Part shown: positions 14,478 through 22,938 of the stretch, one piece after another | Layout: every line of letters starts with the position of its first letter | How positions within the stretch are numbered: the stretch's first letter is position 1 | NCBI RefSeq assembly: GCF_950023065.1 | Contig: NC_088681.1 | Span: forward strand, 41,884,836-41,948,835 | Origin: Planococcus citri | Lineage: Eukaryota > Arthropoda > Insecta > Hemiptera > Pseudococcidae | DNA: 64,000 nucleotides | Reading direction: 5' to 3' | Notes under the pieces: generated by a model | The model's input: only the letters and a program-made list of their open reading frames with translations | What the model was told of the DNA's origin: nothing | The model's database searches: none | Program-made: the position numbers and the translations under genes

Positions 14478-15032
14478 CTATTTATCAACGTCAGTGTCGG
14501 ATTCGTACAACGGGTTTCCAATCCATTTCTGGATAAAGTTATTCGTTACCGGTGAGGTAATGTAGGGTTTCAAGTGTTCGGTAGAAAATATGAATTTTCT
14601 ACCTTCCGAATTGGCAACAATCACAAGCACGTGACTGTTAGTGGAAGAAATCATTGTCTTTGCCTGTGAGCACAAAATTCCATCATTAGGTACTTTAATT
14701 CTAGGTATATGGATTTCAGTAATCTTATCAACAAACACTCGATTCCTCGAGCTAATAATTTCAAGTATACGTCTTAAGTACACCCGAATACTTACAATTT
14801 CAGTAATGAAATCAACATCTTTTTCATGTTCGGTGAAACGAAACTCGTTGCAGACAATTTCAGCCGAAATATTGGTCAAGAAATCGTTATCGTGGAGACG
14901 ATTACTAACCATCGAACTCATCAAAGACATCAGCTGCTGGAGTTTTCCAGTGCCGAGGAATGTTGTACCATATGTATCAGAAACCATCATCATGAATACG
15001 TCCATATAATGAAATTCGTATAAATTCCAAAT
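14478..15032 (-). CDS. Divergent SRF-like exon with two MADS dimerisation halves
   Basis: An open frame of 175 codons from an ATG at 15005 to a TAA at 14478; it stays open nine codons further to an acceptor (TTAG|ATT) at 15032. Two parts resemble the second half of the SRF MADS box. The first, from the acceptor through VFMMMVSDTY and GKLQQLM, aligns without gaps to SRF from AYEL to KLQPMI. The second, near residues 115-160 (SHVLVIVANSEG, LKPYITS, FIQKWIG), matches SRF even better. Between them are three imperfect repeats built on a (T/A)EI core. The basic helix needed to bind DNA is absent. The acceptor coincides with the SRF intron position, phase 0. Upstream exons are not certain; 15283-15372 ends in a usable phase-0 donor. 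It could be a working regulatory paralogue or a decaying copy; the open frame favours the former. Confidence 0.55.
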   Translation of the reverse strand: MWNLYEFHYMDVFMMMVSDTYGTTFLGTGKLQQLMSLMSSMVSNRLHDNDFLTNISAEIVCNEFRFTEHEKDVDFITEIVSIRVYLRRILEIISSRNRVFVDKITEIHIPRIKVPNDGILCSQAKTMISSTNSHVLVIVANSEGRKFIFSTEHLKPYITSPVTNNFIQKWIGNPLYESDTDVDK

Positions 15033-15946
15033 CTAACATAAAAAACATAATAGTTATTAGTCGAATAATGAAATCTTCAAACAATTATAGGTACATGGAA
15101 TTATATCTATTGCTACAGAGTTTCGAATAATGAGATTAACTGAAAATGAAATGACAATTAATAAACTTGTGAAGCTAATTATTAGAAATTAGACGCTTCG
15201 AGAAGTGAGATGATTTTTCAAGATGCCTGATGAAATTATACCTAGTATAAGAGAATTACTGATAAACAAAATTCGGTCTTACTGTTTTCATCAAAGAATC
15301 CTTCAAATCTGAATATGATTTATTCGTAATTAACATCATTTGTTCAACGACACTTTTAAAGTAATTTAATAATAAATTACTCGCTATAAAATTACTATAT
15401 TTCCGATGAATCGAATTCAAAATAGGTGAAAACAAAATTTGTTATCGATCGTTTCCTTTTGCTGTGTTCGGTTTTGCGTATAGTTTTGCGACTTTATTTT
15501 TGTTTTTTTTTTCCTTCAAAAATTGGCTTCAATGTCAAAGAGAACAAACCGTCAGCTTCATATGTATCTATCCAGTTTGTTTTTGAAATCTATGGTTCGT
15601 GCTGGACACTTTTGAATTATTTTTATTTTTTTGAAAAAAAATTCAAATTTCAGAATTATTGAATCCAATTTTGAATTTTTTAAATTGATAAATGAGCGAC
15701 GCAATCAACTCGTTTCGTTTGCAAAATTTTCTATTTAAATTCTGAATACATAGGCAAAGGCATAGGCCTAACATTTTAAAATGATATTTTTTTATGAGAC
15801 TTTGAGTTGTCTTGAGTACGTAACCTTTTACGAAAAATTAAAAATAACAACATACCTAGGTAGGTTTTGTTTTTGTTTTGCTTTGCCCTATTTTTGTATT
15901 CTATATGCAGGTATTTAAAATTTTAAAAAATTTCAAAAAAGTACTT
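15033..15946. other. Flank of the SRF-like exon
   Basis: AT-rich DNA. On the minus strand, about 50 codons are open from near 15436 down to a donor-like site (AAAACA|GTAAGA) at 15283, and this frame joins in phase 0 to the exon below; it is the best candidate for an upstream exon of the SRF-like gene but has no recognisable domain. The plus-strand ORF at 15426-15662 looks like chance. Nothing else is supported. Confidence 0.35.
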
Positions 15947-16328
15947 GAAGAGTGATATTCCAAAACTCGCTTTGTCCATTTTTGTTGAAGTTGGGTTTTC
16001 AGCGGTACCGGGTAGATGAAGTATTAACTCACATTCCTACATCATCAACCTACCAAAATCAGGTGTTAAAGTCACCTAAATAGCCAATTCACTAAAAATT
16101 TAAAAAAAAATAATGTTCCAAAATGCGCTTTGTCCATTTTTATTGAAATTTTTTTCAGCAGTATTTAGTGGATGAAGTGTATACCTACACTCCTACATCA
16201 TAAATCCACCCAAATAAAGTGCTAAACTCGCCTAAAAATCCAATTTACCCATTTAAAGGGAAACTGTTTTTCCTCTCTCCTGAAAAGTTGTGAAAATGGA
16301 CAAAGCGAGTTTTGGAATATCACTCTTC
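15947..16328. mobile_element. 382-bp MITE with 36-bp inverted ends
   Basis: The element starts GAAGAGTGATATTCCAAAAC and ends with the exact reverse complement; the inverted ends match over about 36 bases. It is flanked by ACTT on both sides (15943-15946 and 16329-16332), a possible 4-bp target duplication. Inside, the left 140 bases are repeated in diverged form from about 16112 to 16250, so the element carries a tandem duplication of its own left part. There is no coding capacity. The terminal sequence does not identify the superfamily to me. Confidence 0.85.
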
Positions 16329-16729
16329 ACTTGTGTATAAAGTTTAGTTTCTTGCATTTCTATGCTATCCATTCATCAATAAGTTATCATTCTTTCATCG
16401 TTTGGACGTTTGGAAATATTGAGGAAGCGATATAAAATCATGGACCAAGGTAATCAGAGGTGGTAATTAACTAATTATTGAATGAAGTAAGTCAAGGTGG
16501 GTAGGTTGCAATCATAGTATAGTATTGCCAAGTTCAACGAAGCAAACACGAGCAACTACGAATACATCCGAAAAACTTCAATTGGGGTAGCAAACCACCC
16601 TAGCTGAATGGCAGGTGCATTCCTCACCAGCTGTGGGCCGAAACCATGACAACGACACAAATCTGTATTCAGTTTAGTAAGTGTTAAGAGTTTAGAAAAA
16701 TAAATTTTCAATATTTAATAACTTATAAG
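16329..16729 (+). promoter_or_regulatory. 5' flank of the small membrane-protein gene
   Basis: About 400 bases between the MITE and the next gene. An initiator-like ATTCAGTTTAG lies near 16665-16675, some 60 bases before the ATG at 16730, and is the best start-site candidate. A TATAAAG near 16336-16342 is too far away unless there is an intron in the leader. No coding potential is seen. Confidence 0.3.
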
Positions 16730-17345
16730 ATGGCCGACTGTATTGCTAGAGTTGCAATTATTGTTCAATTTATATTGTTGGCAATTCTGTGGACTGAAGT
16801 CATCGAAATTGAACTCGACGGAGAAGATATCGCTCACAGCACTAAAATATCACCCTTGCAAAAATTATGGCTTGCTATTGATTGGAAACGTATTTTCGTC
16901 GGTGGTGTTTTTGGTAGTAAGTTTCAAAAAGTTCATCTACAATTTTTTTTTTTAATACAAATCCTGCATGAAGAGGCGAAGGTGTTGATGAAGTGAATCG
17001 CGATACAATAGTTGTTTTCATAAGTAAATAGCGATAGAAGCTAAACGTAATTTTGTTAACAGTGATAATCGGTATGATCTTTGCTGCTGTTGAAGCATGT
17101 GTCACTCGCATCTATCGTCAACTAAGAGTAAGATCGCTGAAGCAGAAAACGCAGGTAGGTACCTATTTAAGTATACATATGGGAATATGTAGGACTACGT
17201 GATTTTACTTTTTTTTGTTTTTGTTCTTGTAGGTATTTCATTTTTAAATTGATTTGGGAATTTGTTTCAGGATTCAATGAAAAAATCCGCAAATGATAAT
17301 TTACAAGAGGTGAAAATTGAAACCAACAAGACTCTAAAACTTTAA
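16730..17345 (+). CDS. Small two-helix membrane protein, unknown family
   Basis: Three exons are inferred at 16730-16913, 17063-17154 and 17271-17345, joined at good GT-AG sites with phases 1 and 0, giving 116 residues. Residues 1-21 are hydrophobic (signal peptide or membrane anchor). A second hydrophobic stretch, GVFGVIIGMIFAAVEACV, spans about residues 59-76 and crosses the exon 1/2 junction, which supports the splice. Between them is an acidic segment (ELDGED). The tail is basic then polar and probably cytosolic. I do not recognise the family and assign no function. The frame stays meaningful over three exons, so it looks like a real lineage-restricted gene. A large TIR element follows 158 bases after the stop. 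Confidence 0.6.
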
Positions 17346-17502
17346 CTCTAGCTGTTATTTTAATTCCAGTATTAATTATGAGAAATCCACTCTATTTCAA
17401 GACTGACGATTCTTTGTGATACCTATGTGAAAACTTTTACTTATTAATTTTTCAATGAGACATTTAAGTACCTATGTTATTGTTTTGCAAGTTGTATACC
17501 TA

Positions 17503-19300
17503 CAGGGTGAGGCATGGGAACCTGACACATTTGTTTTGTCCAGCGCGTCAAGAGGAATGATAGGCGGGACTTCCGCGACCCCGCGTCTGAAAGTAGAAGG
17601 ATGAAGGTTTTTTTTCTTTTTAGTAGCTTGCGAATATTCATCACTGGATGATGGTGCATCATACGTTTATTTTTGAGCAGATTTATGGCCACGGCTCATA
17701 TATTACGAGGGGCGGTTAAAGAGTAATGCATCCTGCGTTCATGTGGCAAGCCTAATTCAAGTATTGAACTGAGTGAGTGCTTATTTTGTAGCCTGAAGTC
17801 TCAGGAACACGATGGTGTATTCACTTTTTTGATACGATTCATAGAAAAAATGTTGAACAAACCCGAAGTTTCTGGAAAAGATTTTCATTTTATGGTCAAC
17901 ACAGGATACAGTCAACGAGTCATCAACGAAGTAGGTGTAGGTACACAATTCGCCAGTCCCCGATCCGTCAGAGTGCGCTAGTGTGGTCGTTGGTGATGAG
18001 ACCATTCTAGGATTGTGCAGGTATCCTATGATGAGATCTGTATTAATATTGAATGGAAGCAAATTAATGCGTAACGTTGAAATCCGTTTTTCTCGGAACT
18101 GAAGGGGTTTAGGAAAATTTTTGTCAGAACATAAATTGAAGAGGACGAAATTTCCTATCGATTGGTATATTTTTCTTCGAGTTTCGTACAGAAATGGCGA
18201 TTTTTTTAAACATTTTTATGGACAGATTTTTTAAAATGTCAACTTTAAATTGAAATTACGGAAAATTTTCAGTGGACACATAGGTACTTTAATATACCAA
18301 AATGTTCAGAATTTCATCCCCTTTCAAATGGTTTTTTACCGAAAGCGCTAGCAGTTACCGTTCAAAAGTTTCCAAAGTTCAAAGCTTTGAACTTTCACAA
18401 CTTTTGATCGAAAAGTCCTAGAGCTCTGGGGAAAAAACGAGGTTGTAGAGGAGAAAGAGTAGATCATTTTTCATGTTTCAAACACCTATGTGCTCGATCA
18501 AATTTTCGATTTATTAAAGTTCAAAGTTTCAAGGTTGAAATTTTTTTACATTTAAATTAAAATAAATCAAAATTTTGATCGAGCACATAGGTTTTTGAAG
18601 AATGAAAAATGATCTACTTTCTTTCCTCTACAATCTGGTTTTTAATTCAAATCTGTAGCATTAACCATTCAAAAATTATTCAAGAAAAACTAAGAAATTG
18701 GGCAAGATACCATAAGACAATCGAGTGGCTATCCTAGGATGGGGTAATTCACAACTTCTCCACCAGAGCGCGTATCTTTGGTGGGGACTTGCGAATCATG
18801 CGCGTTTTTTCTTCCGCAACTGAAGGGAAACGATCGTCTGAGTCGTGTTGAGTCGCGCCTGGCGTCTGAAAGATGGCGCTACGTGCCACAATTCCGAAAA
18901 AACATTTCAGTATCGAATAATTTTTACGCAACGCTGATTTTGTCTGGCTGCCGCGTTCGCCAGATTTATCTTATTGTAATTACCATCTGTAGGATACTTG
19001 AAGTCCGGAGTGAAAATAAATGAACCAAAAACCCTCCAACAATTAAAACGAAATATTATGAGTGAAATCGGTGAAATTTCGGGAGAATTTTTGAAAAAGT
19101 TTGAGAAAATTTCCCGAAAAAACCTTGAAAATTGTATCGTTAAAGAGGGCGATCATTTAAGCAGCATAATTTTTAAAACTAAGTGATAAATAAACCTTCA
19201 TCTTTCTACTATTTTTTGGTGTATTTATTTTTTCAAATGGTTCAGACTGAGTTAGAGTTTTTGCAGTTGTAAATGTGTCAGGTTCCCGTGCCTCACCCTG
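17503..19300. mobile_element. 1.8-kb TIR transposon, TA target site, non-autonomous
   Basis: The ends are inverted repeats of 30 bases with one mismatch, beginning CAGGGTGAGGCAYGGGAACC, and the element is bounded by TA on each side (17501-17502, 19301-19302). CAGGG ends with a TA duplication are typical of the Tc1/mariner/IS630 group. No transposase is visible; the short ORFs inside (for example around 18749-18931) have no recognisable motif. Two internal features stand out: a near-perfect inverted repeat at 18441-18642 and a GC-richer block at about 18735-18985. It is best read as a non-autonomous member that picked up foreign sequence. Confidence 0.85.
18441..18642. repeat. Inverted repeat inside the 1.8-kb transposon
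   Basis: Two arms of about 75 bases face each other around an AT-rich loop. Both contain the block GATCGAGCACATAGG (or its complement) and the block AGTAGATCATTTTTCAT. The arms differ at a few bases only. It could be a nested fold-back element or part of the host transposon, and would make a strong RNA hairpin if transcribed. Confidence 0.75.
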
Positions 19301-20336
19301 TATTTAAAAAAATTGTACAAGGTAACTTCGAATACATTTATGTTTCTGTCATTGAGATGGATTTTGGAAGTAGTCGAGCTAGATAACGAGAGTGAAGCAA
19401 ACATTTTCAGCTCGAAAGCCAACTATTTCAGAAATCATGACAGTGAAGTTGATGCTTCGGTTGAAAAAATGACACCAAAAAAATGTACCTATCTTAAAAT
19501 GATTACAATTTTACATAATTATGTATCTAGTATAACATTTTTTATACAAATATTGTTCTTGTAAGGAAAAGTGCCATTCTTAATAAATTTTCGGCGAAAA
19601 ATAGGCAATTTATTGATATTTCAGCAGAAGTTGTGACTTTCTGGCAGTTTTTACTGGAATGAATTGGAGGGACCTTTTTCTTTTGGAAAATTTCAAGTAC
19701 CTATGGTGGCCCGAGCGTAGCATCAAGGGCGAAAACTTTTGAAAATTTATAATTCATGGTTTTTGGTAATTCTTTGATTTTCCCTGCTTGTACAATGTCT
19801 TGCAAACTTTCTCAATTTTTCAAATTTTTCCAACTCGTCCAATTTTTTCCAAAATATCAGGCTGAAAATAACTTTGAAAAGTTGTCTCCCAAGGTTATCA
19901 TTGAAAAAAAAGGGGCCATCTTGGACTTCGAGTTATAGAATACCTACCCTACATGCCACAGCCTAGGTAGCGTGACTCATCCACAAACATTCCTACAGCT
20001 TTCAAAATTTAAAATATAGGTACCTATCTATTTATGCACGTTTACTCACTCTCCTCACTGTCAAGGAGTTGACGATATATTTTACACATCATAAAAATGT
20101 TGTACTTGGGATAAGTACACATTATTAAAGATTACAAAGATAATTTTAAGTCACACTTTGACAACATGGTAAATTTCAAATAAACTTCAACCGAACTTGA
20201 ATAGATAATAAAGCAATTATAAGCACCAATATCGATATTGTTCATATACCTACGCATGTAGGTACATACGTTTCTTCAACGGTTAGATACGTGCCACGTA
20301 CCAGTTTCAAGTGGGTAGTTGCTTTTCGCGATCAAA
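19301..20336. other. Intergenic, nothing recognised
   Basis: AT-rich spacer between the TIR element and the cysteine-rich protein gene. The frame open at 19313-19564 has no ATG at its 5' end and no recognisable domain. Short TACC/GGTA motifs recur. No gene supported. Confidence 0.5.
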
Positions 20337-21577
20337 ATGTACAAATTCGGTGTACCATTGTTTTTTGTCGTTTTATACGTAAATCAAAATGTAGTTCAAT
20401 CACAAAACGCAAACGAATTAGTTTCCGATATTGAATTTCAGAGAAAACTAATAGAATGTAAACAATACTGTGTGAATCAAGATCCAAAACGTGATTCCGA
20501 ACAAACTTGCCACGTTTTCCCAGAAAGAAAAGTGGTGTTGACTGATTGTCAGCTAACTTGCATGAATAAATTCATCACTAAAGGTAAGATACTTATTAAG
20601 TGTCAATTTCACGAAGAATAGTTTTTTAATTTTGCAGTGCCGGTTTTAAGGGGGGGGGGATTTGGGTGATAATCCCCCCCCCCAAGAGGCCAGTTTTTTT
20701 GGAAAAAATTTTGATGCTATAAAGTGGGAATTTTACAAGCATTTTTGCGCTCTTGTTTCACTGAGATGGATGCCAATTACAAACTGATGTTCATTTTTTT
20801 TCATCTTTTTTGAGAAGAAGAAACCTTTTTTTTCTTCTGAAGCCCACATTATAGGTATATTCGTACACGATTTACTTTGAATAATACTTTGCAGGCAAAT
20901 TTCAGTCACTGAGGTCCCTCCTTTTTAAAAATGAAATAAATAAATTACATATTTATTCAGTGGCGTGGCCAGGGAGTGAAGGGGACCATTCTCCTCCCTT
21001 GCGAACGAAAATTTGAAATAAAACATGCAAAAGTGAACGTTTTTTTTTTGTCTTTCGGACCCATTTTTTCTAAAAATTTTCGCTCTCGCTTCGATCGAGC
21101 AGTAATTTCACCTTCATTTTCTTAATATAATCACCACACATCACGATAGGTTTCTAGAAAATGACTCCTAATTTCGATTTTTCATGCCTAAAAATAGTTT
21201 TGCCTCCTCCTTGAGGAAATTCTGACTATTCCACTGTATTTATTTGATTTCTGCTCTCCGAGAAGCTTAATTTTACCCCCCCCCCCCACCCACCCAAAAA
21301 ATGAGACGGCAAAATTGTTTGGTTCTGACCCAATTATCCCCCTCCAAGGAAAAATCCTGGCACCGGTACTGTAATTTTGAGATTACATGATTACTTTTCT
21401 CACACATTAATTTACGTCCTATTTCTAATTGCAGAAGAGATTGCTAAAGCGAGCACTTGTCCTTGTGTATCTGGAAGGTGCGTAGGAGATACAAAACCAC
21501 CGAATGCTGCTGTCAGATTTATTCCTGAGATATTTGGTCTCATGTTTATAATGTACACTATTAGGCATTTGGTTTAG
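20337..21577 (+). CDS. Secreted or membrane-anchored cysteine-rich protein
   Basis: Two exons, 20337-20583 and 21435-21577, join at AAAG|GTAAGA and TTGCAG|AA in phase 1 to give 129 residues. The ATG at 20337 is preferred because the frame upstream has no ATG. Residues 1-22 form a signal peptide (LFFVVLYV core). Cysteines follow at a spacing that suggests disulfides: CKQYC, QTC, DCQLTC, then CPCVSGRC in exon 2. The C terminus carries a hydrophobic stretch (IPEIFGLMFIMY), so the protein may be GPI- or membrane-anchored. A polyadenylation signal AATAAA lies at 21649-21654. I do not recognise the family; small secreted Cys-rich proteins of sap feeders are often saliva or cuticle proteins, but nothing here shows that. 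Confidence 0.65.
20635..21371. mobile_element. hAT-like element in the intron, 8-bp target duplication
   Basis: The ends are CAGTGCCGG at the left and CCGGTACTG at the right, short inverted repeats in hAT style. Both are flanked by TAATTTTG (20627-20634 and 21372-21379), a perfect 8-bp duplication as hAT elements make. The interior has G and C homopolymer runs but no transposase, so it is non-autonomous. It fills most of the single intron of the cysteine-rich protein gene and leaves the splice sites intact. A second hAT-like element is inserted inside it. Confidence 0.85.
20958..21236. mobile_element. Nested hAT-like MITE
   Basis: It begins CAGTGGCGTGGCC and ends with CCACTG, and it is flanked on both sides by TATTTATT (20950-20957 and 21237-21244), a perfect 8-bp duplication. 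It lies wholly within the larger hAT-like element and is therefore younger. At 279 bases it has no coding capacity. The CAGTGGCG terminus is common among insect hAT MITEs. Confidence 0.8.
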
Positions 21578-22800
21578 AATTTGACTTTATTGAGACGATT
21601 TTGTGATGCTACTTTTATGTGATAATAGGTACTATGGTTTTGAACTCGAATAAAAATGTTATAGAAATCGAATTTGTGAATCATTCAGTTATGAAATCAG
21701 ATTCTAAAAATCAAATCAAATGTATATCAGTTTCAATTGACAAGATTGTAGATTACACACATTTTGACATTTAGTGTAAAATTTAACACTGCGAATCCAC
21801 TACATTGAGTACCATTGAAAGTACATAATCATTCAGATACTAAGCTAGGTAGGCAAATATAGCTATCTAATTAATACTCAGACTGAAAATAAAAGAGGGA
21901 ATGTAAAAAATCAAGTTTCTTTTAATGATTTAGCAACATAACCATCATATTTGTTGCACTAATCATTCAGGCTTGGCTAGCTGAGGGAACCTTAATTTTT
22001 ACGCATTTGCGATTTCTTTGAAAAACTACCAAATTTGAAGGGTCCGTCATACAAAGCTGGTAACATTGGAAGTACCTAAATCTGATGGCGAAATCTGAAA
22101 ATAAAACGAATAAAATAATTTAAAACTATTCATTAGAATTTGAAAAGATTAAAGAACTTTCAAGGTGAAAGCTCAACTTTTGAAAATAAATACAGAAGTT
22201 GAATGATGAAAAATTTGAAAAAAATACCGTAATCTGAGGTAACTTTGAAAGTTCATTTTTTAATTTTCATTCTTTTGAGGTATGAACAGGGGAGCTACGG
22301 GAAATGTTGTGAGGTGGTTTCGATAAAGGTATGTGAACACTACGTTTTAACGGAAAGAAAAGTTGCCTACCTTTCATTCAGTTAGGCACAATCGCAAAAA
22401 GAAGTGCCTTTCAAAGCTACCCAGTACCCTGTGTTTGTTGTTACTTAAATCAAGTAAATGTTACATATGCACTTTGAACTCACGTATAATTACCTATGTA
22501 GAAGGCAGCATTCGGGAGACAAGGCAAAATGAACCTAAAATCCAGAATAATACTTTTGAAATGAAACGTTAAAAGTACTCTCAATTCAGGTGATGGGATG
22601 ATACTTCATTTGCTGTAGAAAACGATTCTTATGACGTATTAACAAATAAATTAGCATACCTAGGTAATGACTAATGAATGATAATATGATCATTTTATTT
22701 TGGTCGATGATGAGATTTCTCACTTGCGTGAAAATGACAAAATAAAATTTAGGTAAATCACTCGAAGTCGTTATTTGTCATTTGCCAAAAAAAAACCTCA
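21578..22800. other. Intergenic between cysteine-rich protein and maltase A
   Basis: It carries the 3' end of the upstream gene (AATAAA at 21649) and then AT-rich DNA without a supported gene. The ORF at 22363-22572 shows no motif. Confidence 0.5.
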
Positions 22801-22816
22801 CTGAATTTTAAATGGG

Positions 22817-22847
22817 TATAAAGACGAAAGATCTTTCAAAAATCATA
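22817..22847 (+). promoter_or_regulatory. Core promoter of maltase A
   Basis: TATAAAG at 22817-22823 is followed 28 bases later by an initiator-like TCATA (A at 22845), 94 bases before the ATG. The arrangement recurs ahead of the paralogues. Confidence 0.45.
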
Positions 22848-22938
22848 CTTACTACTTCGGAACTTTGATTTAGAAACTATTCACGTCTTACGAACATAGT
22901 GAATATACTCACTCAAATTAATTACCTTATTACCTATA

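Noticed and set aside
14641..15023. Plus-strand ORFs of 122 and 65 codons
   Set aside because: Antisense to the SRF-like exon, whose minus-strand frame is longer and has recognisable similarity.
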